This document shows, in pieces, positions 12,892 to 24,430 of a stretch of DNA of 64,000 nucleotides. The translations under genes and the position numbers were made by a program. The notes under the pieces were generated by a model. That model was given only the letters and a program-made list of their open reading frames with translations, did no database searches and was not told where the DNA came from. The stretch is taken from positions 1,116,001-1,180,000 of the forward strand of contig JAIXMG010000009.1 in assembly GCA_025201345.1 (NCBI GenBank). Reading direction: 5' to 3'. Position 1 is the first letter of the stretch; the number at the start of each line of letters is the position of its first letter. Source of the DNA: Thamnidium elegans (taxonomy: Eukaryota; Mucoromycota; Mucoromycetes; Mucorales; Mucoraceae).

Positions 12892-13851
12892 TTAGTAATA
12901 ACCAGGCAAGATATATTCTAATTTACGAACAGTTTCGGGGTTCCTCTTCTCTTTGGCGGTCATGCCCGAGAACTTCATGGAGCCCTTCAACTTGGGTTCA
13001 AGAGTATCTTCGGCTACGGCCTTTTCAAGATCGGGTAAGATAGCATGTAACAAGTTCTTGGCGTTCTTACCATTGTTACCCATGTTCATCATGACAGTTT
13101 CAACAGTAACAGCCTCTTCGTTATCACGCCAGCAATCGTAATCGGTAGACATACAGATCATTTGGTAAGCAATTTCAGCTTCACGAGCCAACTTGGATTC
13201 AGGCAAAGCAGACATGTTGATCACATCGCCGCCCCAAGAACGGTACATGTGAGATTCAGCACGAGTAGAGAAAGCAGGACCTTCCATACAGACGGCGGTC
13301 TTCTTGGTATGTAACTTGGCACCGAACTCAAGAGCACTTTCATGCTTGGTAATCAAGTCAGAGAGACCAGCATGGAAAGGATCAGCGAAACCAGCGTGAG
13401 CAACAAGTCCTTCACCAAAGAAAGTAGAGGGACGAAGACCACGAGTACGATCGATCAATTGATCCGGTAAGACAAAGTCACAAGGGGGGATTTCTTCACG
13501 GAGAGAACCAACAGCAGAGAAAGCAATAATAACTTCAACACCGATAGACTTGAGTGCGGCAATATTGGCGCGAACAGGAACTTCAGTAGGTGTCAAGTAA
13601 TGACCACGACCATGACGAGCTAAGAAAGCAATCTTGTTTCCGCTGGGAAGTCTGGAGATAACGATTTTGTCACTAGCAAAACCCCAAGGCTATATAATAA
13701 AATCAATATTTTTTTTTCCCTGTAAAAAGTTGCTTATTTTATACTTTACTGTTTCAGGGTTAATTTCTTCAATAACTTCAAGACCTTCGAGGTTATAGAG
13801 ACCGGAACCACCGATAACGGCGATTTTAACATCGTTGAGTAAACAGACCAT
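12892..13851 (-). CDS. MEU1: S-methyl-5'-thioadenosine phosphorylase (MTAP)
   Basis: Exons: 13851-13750 and 13689-12892; 299 aa, a normal length for the family. It is a purine nucleoside/MTA phosphorylase of the hexose-independent PNP superfamily. It splits methylthioadenosine with phosphate into adenine and methylthioribose-1-phosphate in the methionine salvage pathway, in the cytosol. Visible motifs are the N-terminal phosphate-binding GGSGLY (residues 14-19), RHGRGH (59-64), the Met/Glu substrate site NMSALPE (from residue 192) and STDYDCW (from residue 215). Eukaryotic MTAP usually has NMT in place of NMS, a conservative change. Discriminating MTA from purine nucleoside substrate by eye is not certain, but the family features favour MTAP. 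Its 3' end faces the RING-RRM gene (convergent, 216 bp apart). Confidence 0.93.
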
Positions 13852-15780
13852 CGTTGGAACTATAGACCTTTTTGTAAAAAGAAAAAAGAAAAAAAAGGAA
13901 AAGGGAAAAGCTTAAAAAATTGAAAAAAGTTCAATAAATAAAGTCACGGATTGCATACGTTTTTAGGACTCAGAGTGAAAGCCCGCAAAAGATCTTCTTA
14001 TCTCCCCCCTCCCCCAACATCTATAAAGAGCCCAATCTTGTATATATTTTGAGAGGTCTTGTATTTATCAATACCGTGTCAATATATACAATGGTAAAAA
14101 ATATTCATCATAGATAGGAAAAAAGTGTAGGGCATAGCAAAGTAGTTTGAAAAGCAGTCAGACAAATATTTTGATCACTATTTTCTCGCCTGTGTGACGG
14201 GAAAGTGAGAGTGTGTATGTTTAGTGGCGCGAATTGAATATACACAGATACATTTTCATTCAGTCTTTTTTTTTTGCATAATGCATGGTTTAACTTTCTT
14301 TTTTTCTTTTTTTTTTTAAAAAAAAAAGAGACGCTTGTAGTATAGATAAGCCGAGGAAAAATGAAAAAGATTCATCTGTTAAACGCGAGAAGAAAAAGGA
14401 CTTTATTGAATAGCCTTTGTTAATAATATATTTTTCGCATTTTTTTTAGCAATTGCGTATAGCCTACAAGCTTTTATAGTCACCTAACGAGCAAAATTCT
14501 TCTTCCCATCGATAGATATGATCTATTACTTATTTGGACTTGTTATTAACTAGTATCTTATATTAAAAAAAAACATACGCCATAAAGTCTTTTTAAATTA
14601 ATTCTTTTGGTGATACTTGAGACCAAGTAGAAAAAGAAAGAGATTCATTAAAACTCCAAATCTAGTTAAAATCTAAAAAAAAAAATAAGAGGAAATATAT
14701 ACGAACTTGTGTTATTTTTAATCGCGGGTGATCTACATTATAGGAATTTTTTTATGAATTCAAAGTTTCATGATAAAAAATGTATATATTTGCTTTGCCG
14801 ATAAAAACGCACACTCCACTTGTATTTTAGTCCTCAGTCAGTACCGAGGTACGGTTCCCTGCAGAAAAAAAAAGAAAAACTTTACACAAAAACTGATGTC
14901 ATTTCTTTTTTTAAAAAAAAAAAGATATTTATAATCATGAGACCAATGTAAAAATAAAACAACAAAAGTACAAACAATAAGATCACAACGGAACAAGTAT
15001 TGTGGTACTATGGGGAAACTATTTATATACGTTGCCATAGGGATCATTCAATATATTCTAAATGTAAAAGACCACGATAGTTTGTAAAGAAATCACAAGA
15101 TGGGACATATATTTTTTTTAACATGTAGCGTTGTGTAAAGAGGGGGGAGGGGACTCTATACGACGATACATTACACAAAATTCTGTATATTTATCGTGCA
15201 AAGTAATACACAGAAAATGGTCCGAGAAATATTGATCACGTACATGAACTTGTATGGCCGTAAGGAAGAGCCGGATTGGTATATTCCGAATTCTTTTCAA
15301 ATAATATAATCGAGTACTGAATACGTGTTCTTTTTTTAAGTCAATGGTTACGTATAATAATCAGTCGACTGATAAAAATTTGAAATTTCTTTTCTAGACG
15401 ATAAATTTTCGGTACTATAGCTTTGAAATTAGGACACAAAAATTGGGTATATGGAGGTTCATTTCCGATACTTCTAAATGTTTTCAAAAGCGGTACATAT
15501 GCACTACCATTTAGCTCTTCACCATTGCATACGATCACCCGTTTTTTAGTGTCACTCTAGAATAAGAAAAAGTACGAAAGCCGGAAGAAACGAGGTCCTT
15601 GTTAAAAGAGCCTTCTAAAGTCCTCATCCCAGTTACTTTTTTATATACATCTTTTCTTACTACTTTTGTTAGGATGCTGAAATTTTATGCGGTACATACG
15701 AATTTAGTTCAAGGTTAAAGAATTGTGCGGATAATGAACACAAAAAGCCCAAACACGGTGATGGCATGCTTTAGTGTTAC

Positions 15781-15815
<35 letters not shown>

Positions 15816-18800
15816 ACAGCTAATATAAAACCGGTTTTGTAAGAAAAAGACTTTTTGGCCATAGGCCATCCGAGGAAGGGTAGTATTTTCAATTTAGGAA
15901 AAATAAAATAGAAACTCGTGCATCAATATAAACTAAAAATACCGTGAGTTGATTGAAAAGATTGGACACATTCTTTCTTGCTATGATTGTAAGAGCCCGA
16001 TAAAGTCTTTCGAACCGCGTATTCACCTTTTATCTCTTTTTCTCTCTTTTATCGATCCCCTCCTCCTCTTTTTTTCGCATTGAGCAACACTAGTATTAGT
16101 AACACAATGTATCCAATTTAGAGTGACAAAATGGTGTTTTTACTGGGTACAAAAAGAGGATTTAGTGGTTGTACAGAGCCGGTGTATTATGTATGGCATG
16201 TCGGAAGCCTGACGGTGATGCAACCATTCAAGAGGAGGGAGATGCATATACAGAATAATCATTGCTTTTTTTTTTTTTTTTTTTTTTTTTTGAAAAAAAG
16301 CAGTAAATTCTAATGTCTAGACATTAATAGTAAAATATAAGTCGCTTCAGGCAAAATGTAATAATATTTTTAATGATAATTGAGTATTAAAAAAAAAAAA
16401 AAGGGAATTATTATTACACAGATAGATTATTATCGAAGAAATATTATCTACTGTGAACTTTCCCCCCCCCCATTAAAAACATATAGTTTTGAGTCATTAC
16501 GATACAAAAAGATTGTACGCTAATTATTTTTCCCGGCTTGATAGCATTTTTCAGGAACGAACAATGTGGTATATATCAGCGGCGGGGAAAGATAGCGAAT
16601 AAAAAGCCAACCAGGATATATCAGATTTGTAATGGACCAAAGTAAAAATCCTATAATGGAAAAAATATACATAAACATATGAAAATACTCCATCTTTCTT
16701 AGAGGCTGCCAATATAAATGAGTATTTCATATGAAAGTGGCATATATTATAATGTAATCAAAGTCTTTTTTTAAAAAAAAAATCAATCGAGATGATAATC
16801 TGAAATATTTTTTTCATTAGACTGTTATACGAAAAAAAAAAAGTCCTTTCAGGAAGATATCGTAACTTATTAAATGTCAAAAAAAAAAAAAAAAAAAAGC
16901 GAAGCCGTTTTTTTTTTTTCACATTGAACAAAACTTTAACTATAAGATGTATTTGAATAACGAATGATTCTGAAGTAAAAAAGAGTACTTTTTAAAGAAA
17001 GAAAAAAAACAACAACAAAGTTAGGTACGTTGCCCGCTTTTTTGTTCATCGAAACCTTAAAACTTGAGTTGAAAAAAATAAAGTTTGTTACTTTAAACCG
17101 AGCAGGCTTCCACACGATACAGTTAGATTATTCCAACATCCGAAGCTATGCTCCCGCATTATTCATCCAGTTGTACCATATCAATTATATGTTTTTCATT
17201 AGTTTTTTAGAACAACGAAACCCTGTTTTTAAAAAAATTTACTAAGCTTTATTTGTAATAAAAAGTGAAGTCGATTAAAAAAAAAAGTAGGATTCATGAT
17301 ACCATTTGCAATTTATAGTAGAGAATATCATGTCATAATAATAATGTAACCCTAGCCTTTGGGTTTCATTATTTATTTACATTTTGGACAGTGTTTGTAT
17401 GATGTACCACGTTACATAAAGACCTGTTTTTGTGCAATCTTGATGTTGATCTATATCACTCTGGTTTGACACCTCTCTTTCCGCTCCTTGAACTCTTCCA
17501 ATGGATATACAGCTTACACTGAAATTTAAAAGGGATACAATGTACTATATAAAAAAAAAAAAAAAAAAAAGGCGTCCCCGCTTATATTTTTGAATAATCT
17601 TATATTATGATTCTTACGTCAGGAACAAGAATTGTGCTACAATAATAAAAACTCCACGGAGTCGTTTATTTTTTTTAATTACTACCCCTCGAGTGTTTTG
17701 CGTGGCTTCCGCACCTTATACGACAAGGAAACAATAAGTTGCTTGTGACAGGAACAGGTTTTAAAACAGTTAGATCAAGTCAAATTAGAATACCGAATAA
17801 ATAATGAGAGTTGGATTTTTTTTTTTGCTTTAACTATTAACAATAAAAAACGATATATTACTAACAAATATCGATTACTTGTGACGATAGTGTACCATAA
17901 TTCACTTTTGAATACACGGATAAATCCTGGTGTACAGTAGAGCAAGAAAGAAATATAAAGAATAACAGGGGCCCGTTGTACCATTTTTTCTTGAAAGGTT
18001 GAGATTTAGAAATCAACTCAGAAATAAATCCTCGTTTTGTAAAAGTCCTCCTTTTTTTTTATATAACGACTAAAAAAGAAGTATAACAACACAACTAAAT
18101 TATTTGACATAAGAAAAATAAAATAAACTATAATGTAAATTAAGATTATATTACTAATGATATCATGGGGGAGCGCAATAGCCCATTGAATTGTGTAAGC
18201 AGAAATACAGTGTAACGAACAGCATAAATATTATTAAATTATTGTACCTTAATTTGTAAAGATATAACATCTTTTCGGTTCTTTGAATTAATTATAACGG
18301 TGAATTAATAAACAATTCTCCCCCCATTCTTTTTTATTTTATTTAGAGAGTTCCGTACCAAAAATAGATTCTAGTGCTATTGCGTCCCTTCTTAGAGTTC
18401 TTGAGCTCGTATATTTAGTAATTGTTCTATACACAATATTTTTTATGCTTAACCATATACCAAAAAAACGCGTTATAAATATTTAATATTGGGATGGTTT
18501 TTATTATAGGTACTACTACTTCTATATCTAACCGTTTCGTTTCTTTTTAAAAAGAAAGTATTTGGGCTAAAGTGGGGTATGAAATAATAATAAATAATAA
18601 ATATTCATATGCTAAAAAAACCCAACAATTTTTTAAATAATCGAACCACTTTTTTTCATTTATAAACCCATCATTCTATAATTATATAATGGTAGGTGTT
18701 GACCCTATCATGTGGTATACAAAAGCCGATCGGATATTATAAAGTTTATATTCAACTGTAGTACAGTGTCATTCTTAAAATCTTGTTTTGAAGCAAAATA

Positions 18801-19104
18801 TTTTACTATTTTAGCCCCAGCCAAAAAAAGAAAAAGTAGTAAAGAGAAAGAAAAAATTTATTAATTGCAAAAAAAAAAAAGTTGAAAACAACTTTAACGG
18901 TTCTATATATATGGTACATTCTAAAAAAAAGGGGGAGATGAAATGAAAGGAATGGGAAGGATTCCAAGTAGTTTTTTTTTTTTTTTTTTTTTTTACAGTA
19001 AGATACATAAGGTATAATTTTCATAGACACACGCACATATTTTGTAATATGCGGAGAATTAAATAAAGAGGGCCATAACGTGTTTTTAAAGACAAACCAA
19101 AACT
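13852..19104. other. 5.2-kb gene-poor AT-rich region
   Basis: No ORF here shows codon structure, splice-linked continuation or a recognisable motif. It holds many homopolymers (poly-A about 15784-15813, poly-T about 16266-16290, poly-A about 17549-17570). The left end is the MTAP promoter; the right end is the 3' flank of the RGS-flavoprotein gene. I searched for tRNA-like cloverleaf ends and found none. A non-coding transcript cannot be excluded. Confidence 0.5.
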
Positions 19105-22023
19105 TTAAATATTCTGAATAATAGATGAGAACGAGGGTGATCTTGTGAGTCTAACACTTTGTTGTGAGTTATCATAACATGTCAAGGCATCAAATCCACT
19201 AGTTAAACTTGCTCGTCTCTTAGGCGCAGGAGGTGGGGACAATTGGAAATCTTTATCATAAGTCATTAATTGAGATTCACGTTGCTTTGTAGCTTCTCTA
19301 TGGCCTGGTGACATAGGACTGGGGCTACTACAAGAGGACGTGGGGGGTGTAATTTTAGAAAATAATTGGATATCTTCTCCGCCATAAGTAAAGTGCTCAA
19401 ACAAAAGGCCCTCGAGGGACCCTAATTGGTGTTGATTACTGCCTTCTGCTACAACCGAAGAGTTTGATGTGACACTATTACTGTTGTTGCGACTTAAACC
19501 GCTATTGTTTTGTTGTCCGTGCTTGTTTTTCATAAGGCTAGGAGAAGATGCAGATTTGTGATGGCCACTTGTAATATTGTTGGTATGCTTTAATATGTCT
19601 AAACGCGAGCTGGTTCTCTCGTATTGAGGGGGTTGATGATTATTGCGAGTTTGACTTAAACTTCTTTGCCTAGATTTTGATGAAATGGAGCTAGATAAAC
19701 TAGTTTGACGAGTCATAACAGAGGCTCTAGAAGCAATTGTACTGTAAGCCGAGACCGATGCAGTGGGTTGGAGGCTTGTCTGAGATTTGGAACGAGAATG
19801 TTGAAGTTGAGGAGGGCGAATGTCATTTGAAGGGTCGGAAGGTAAATTGAGTCTTCTAGGAAGTCGGCCCAGTACCTGGGATGAATTTATAGATCCCTGA
19901 CCTTGTACAATTCTTAAAAATTGCTGTTCATCAAAGTACTTTAATGCAGCCCAAGAAGGGTTTAAGAAAGAAAACTTCTTCTTGATGGAATTAAGATTTT
20001 CTATATATTGGATAAAAAACAATTGGTTTTAGTATCTGGGGGGAAAGAATAAAATGGTAAATAAATTTAAGCTTACGTTTTCCAATACCACCATGCTCGA
20101 GCATACCATGTAAAGGTTTATCAGGTGCCGGTAAAGTACCCTTAGTACCCTGCTTGAGTGGAGATTTGCCCTTCACAAGACGGCAAATATTACGTGCGAT
20201 ACAAACGCCCGAAATAGTAGCAGCATAACCGGTTTTCTCCTCAACCACATTGGTTACATCACCACCTGCAAAGATATGTTTGTACTTCCAATGGTCAATT
20301 TGAAGAGTAGACTTGACTTTAATACGACCCCAAGCATCGATACAATTCTCGAGGGAGTTATCAGTAGAGCCCGAAGTGAAGAGGTTACTATTAGGACGAG
20401 TACCAGTAGCAATAAAAACCTTGTCATAACCAGCATAGACACGACCACTCGAACCGAGGTAAACATTAGCACAGGTAGAATCAAAATCCAAGATCTTTTC
20501 ATTACAGACAACTTCAACACCAAGATCTTTAAGATACTTGGAGGCCATACTTTGTTGACGGGTATCACTTCTGTTGACAACATTACTGTGAGAATCAACA
20601 AGGGTAACGTGTTTCTTGGGGTAAGCACCAGGGAAACGATGTTGAGAGATCTCAGAAGCCAATTCACAACCGACGAGACCGCCACCAACAATAAGGACCC
20701 GGCGAGACTTCAAGAGTTCGAAATAAGATTCTTCTAAACCGGACATACGATATAATGAAGATGTATCGGAAGATTTAAGTTGAGAGGAATAAGAACTACC
20801 GGTAGCAACAACGAGGTAGTCAAAATTGATCTATAATAAATGCTCAGTCAATAAGGGAAAAATGTGTAACTTGGATAATTAATAACATACCACTTCACCG
20901 TTAACAGAAACTGTTTTGCCTTGATTAGCAAGATCTTCTGCGTAGCCAATAATGACTTTACCATTTTTAACGTAAGCATCATGACGGACACGGAGAGAAC
21001 TTGTTTGATCAGGGTTAATAATCTTTTTGACAATACCGGGCGTATACTCGAAAGAATCTTCAAAAAAAAAAAAAAATCACGTTAGATTATTGATTTTGGT
21101 TTATAATTATTAATCATGAAAGTACCTTTTGTATCAATTAATGTAACGTAGAAACGTGGCATTTGATCAAGAATTGAAGCAACAGTGAAACCCTATTTAT
21201 TATTAAAAAGAAAGTAATTAATACATGTTTACGGAATACAAAGCTTATTATTTGACTTTACAGTAAAACCACCGCCAATAATGACAACACTAACTTGTTG
21301 TTTTTGAATGGTAGTAGGACTCACAACATCACTAAAAAAAAAAAAAGAACGAGTTAGTACATCTGTTAACATATAATTGAATACATCGTGTAACTTTACC
21401 CCATTGGGAGATCCATTGTCTTGATAAATTCGGATAATTTGAGTTTCTACAATTGTAATAAAAATCAGTAAAAAAATAAATAAACGTGATTAATTTTTAA
21501 TGGTCTATATTTGGAACGAGTGTAATACCAGCATGTCAAGAACTTGTGTTTCTGTTTCTTCTAAAATTGTAACAGCGTCTACACGGTCAACTATTGCCCA
21601 CTGTAATGATCGAATGTCTTCTCGAACTTGATCTTGTGTTGTCACATTTAATTCTAAAGGAGACCCACGCGCTAAGAAAGTCTTGTAGATTCTATATTAT
21701 TTATTAATACTTTTTTTTTTTTTTTTTTTTTTTTGCAGTCTGTTCTTTCGTTACCTATGGAGTGTGGCTTCAACTGCTTTTTGATCGTCTTCATGTTTTA
21801 ATTGTGAAATGGCTTCAATGAATAATAAACTTTCATGAGACCAAGTTTGTCGTAAGAAACATTCGAAAGCGCATAGTAATTTTGGGTTCGAAAGTACTTG
21901 ATGTAAAGTATAAGGCGAAGCAGTCGTTGTAGAAAATTGATCGTCTGATGAACTAGAAGAAGAATAACTCGATGCAGACGATAATGAATCCTGTGATAAT
22001 AGATCCTCATGAATATAATGCAT
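19105..22023 (-). CDS. RGS domain fused to FSP1/AIFM2-like FAD/NAD(P) oxidoreductase, Ser-rich tail
   Basis: Eight exons (minus): 22023-21755, 21691-21529, 21446-21400, 21331-21262, 21192-21126, 21057-20891, 20830-20077, 20000-19105; 810 aa, every junction in phase. Residues about 37-155 read as a regulator-of-G-protein-signalling domain: a helical bundle with LSNPKLLCAFECFL, HESLLFIEAI, IYKTFLARGSPLELN and DRVDAVTILEETE. Residues about 173-560 are a two-dinucleotide-fold flavoprotein of the AIF/FSP1 class: FAD motif GGGFTG (179-184), ATGSS (270-274), NAD(P) motif GGGLVG (310-315), ATGTRPNS and AGGDVT. The last 230 residues are Ser/Gln-rich and basic, probably disordered. FSP1-type enzymes reduce quinones at membranes; RGS domains speed GTP hydrolysis on G-alpha. 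I know no characterised protein joining the two. Exon 2's donor is GTATTA, weaker than its neighbours. No transmembrane segment is evident. Confidence 0.88.
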
Positions 22024-22740
22024 TTTATTTATTTATTTAAATATTTTGAAAGATTGAATTAAATAAATATATAAGTTTGTAATAATTATAAAAGAAAAAA
22101 GAAAAAAGAAAAAAAAAAGATTAAAATGGGAATTAAAAAAAAAGATAAAAAAAATAGGTTTCTTTTATAAGGAATCGAATATCTGAGTGTGCACCTAGTG
22201 TGGAGTAAGTAAATTATCTTCCCCGCAGTCGGAGCAGCTTTAGGGATGCCATAAGACGATTTACGCTTTGTTCTTATTATGGCGCACGCTCTCAATGTTT
22301 GTTAGTATATGAATTACCAAATGGCATGATTATTTACGCCAATCGGATTTGTGGGCCCGCGTAGTAAGCTGGAATCTACGTGTAACCTAAATCGGTCTTT
22401 TGGGGGGTGAGTACGGGTGGGGGGAGAAAGAAAAAGGGGGGGTGGGATACAGGTACACTTTTTCTTATGACAAGGGCAGACTTTTTCTTTTTGTGTATAT
22501 TTACGCATAAAATTTTTATTGCAAAAAGTAAGTAAAAAAAAAAAAAAAACTACCAGGATATTTTTTTTTTTCAGGGCAACAAAAACTTAAATATAAAAAA
22601 TAAAATAAAAATAAAGGACGAGATAAAGGGGGGAGGATATTATAAAGTTTAAGATAATGAGGAGTTTTTTTTTTTTTTTTTTTTTTTTTGAGTATGTAAA
22701 TTTATATATGTCTATATTGTTGGGTTTTGTATCCAAAGAT
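22024..22740. other. Promoter side of the RGS-flavoprotein gene and 3' flank of TIM44
   Basis: AT-rich with A/T runs, G-rich patches near 22400-22445 and a CCAAT-type GCCAATCGG at about 22338. No coding signal seen. Confidence 0.4.
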
Positions 22741-24430
22741 TTACCAGACGGGTCTGGAGTCATGTTTTGCCATATCAATAATTCTCCAACCACCAGTGAC
22801 GGGGTTTTGAAGATCCTCAGGTTCCTTTGTAAGGACACAAGCATATGTTACTTGTTCAATAAGATCCTAGTATACAATTTAAAATTAATATTGAATTTAA
22901 AATAACAACTTTACTATTTTTACCTCTTTGCCATATACAATCTCACCACTCTTGGCGTTACGGAAGACGATAATTTCTTGTGTACGGAAAGATAAAACTA
23001 ATACAGGAACATCATTTTCCAAGATCTTTGCTGCAACCAACTAAGAGGAAAAAAAAAAAAAAAAAAAACTAAATAAATGCCGGGGAACAAAAATATCCGT
23101 ATAAAGCGCTACTTACATCAATATCACGCAAATCTTGAATCTTACAATCACTGATTAAACCTTGTTGCATTTGTGCTTGAATGACAGCGGTCAATACGTT
23201 ATAGGTCTATTATCATTTTTCGGGTTAAAAAACTCATAAAAAAAATTTGTTACATTATTTATCAACTTACAGCCTCGGAACACCATAACTTTAATGTCTC
23301 GACATCACCCTTCAAATAAGCTTCCATAAGTTCAGGAACAATATATTTACGAGCATCGGTCATAAATTTATCCATGTTAAATGTAGGGTCAATTGTTTGG
23401 AAAGCACGAATGGCCTGAGCTTGATCAGATTCTTCAAAGATAGAGCCTTTTTTTTTGTTTACAAACAAATTTAGAAATCGTTACATACAAAACAAACAAA
23501 AAGACTTACCAAATGTATCGGAAATACGATCAGTGAATGCACGAGAATAAGAAACGAAAACATTATCTGACTCATCATAATTTCTTCTGGCACGGAAAAT
23601 ACCTACGGGAACCATTTAGCACTAATTATTTCCTTAAGTGGCATATACTTTAAATACCTTGCATAATAGGACTATCTTCCTTGAATTTAGACCAACTTTC
23701 CTTCCACTTGGAATCTTTATGAAGTACCATATTGGCACCAGCTTCAGGGTTCTCTGAAACAGCCCTGGCACTACCTTCTGCCTTTTGGGCTTCTTCACGC
23801 ATCTTACGTCTAGTTTCCTTATCAACAAAACCACCATATCTACCACTGTCATCCTTTAAAACTGTCTTAAATGAATCTGAAATCTTTCCAACCGTTTCAC
23901 TCTTCTTTAATGGATCCGCAGTCTTATTAATTTGCTCGGCTGCTTTCTTGATCTTTTCTGAGGCATCTTTAGCGAATTCAGTTTCAGAAGCCTTCTTGAA
24001 AGACTCGTTGACTGTAGAACCAACCCTTCCTGCAGCCTTTGTAATCTTTTCGGATGCTTGCTTGATACGTTCAGCTTGAGCTGATTGTTGAGCCTATACA
24101 TGCACGATTTTTTTTTTTAAAAAAAAAGTCAGTATAACCCTATATTTTACCAATAACCATTTCCTCCCCCCCCCCCTCAAATTTTATATATACCTTTGCT
24201 TTTTCAAACATTTCCTTTGCCTTCTTAAGTGCTTCACTATCATTTATTCTACCGGTTTCGTCTTGCAAAGTCTTGACTTCTTTATTCTTTGACATTTGTT
24301 CTTTGATGGTATTAATAAAGACCTTGAAAGGTGAACTGTAGTGACGCACATTGTTATTTTGGTAACGGACTGTGTTTGTAGTTAAACGAACTCTTGAAGA
24401 AGAGGCTAATAAAGCTTTGTAGGCGGACAT
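22741..24430 (-). CDS. TIM44: Mitochondrial import inner-membrane subunit Tim44
   Basis: Seven exons (minus): 24430-24194, 24093-23658, 23602-23510, 23446-23271, 23216-23117 as bounded by its splice sites (coding part 23206-23117), 23040-22924, 22866-22741; 424 aa, in the usual range. Tim44 tethers mtHsp70 to the TIM23 channel on the matrix face of the inner membrane. The N terminus is a basic, Ser/Arg-rich presequence ending near RHYSS, as expected for matrix import. Residues about 50-190 are a charged helical region with Lys/Glu repeats (KASEKITKAAGR, KKAAEQINK) that binds Hsp70 and Tim23. The C-terminal part is the Tim44 lipid-binding domain: FQTIDPTFNMDKF, PELMEAYLKGD, LKLWCSE and the closing GGWRIIDMA. 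All splice joins are in phase. The family assignment is secure. Confidence 0.94.

Noticed and set aside
16131..16313. 60-codon ORF MVFLLGTKRG...
   Set aside because: It ends in poly-T translation and lacks any splice-linked continuation or motif.
13852..19104. Possible tRNA or snRNA genes in the large gap
   Set aside because: I looked for T-loop GGTTCGA motifs paired with acceptor stems and for U1/U6 core motifs, and found no convincing set.
19991..20746. Flavoprotein ORF as a stand-alone gene starting at its internal Met
   Set aside because: Upstream exons supply the FAD-binding GGGFTG and all join in phase; the single-exon ORF would lack half of the FAD domain.
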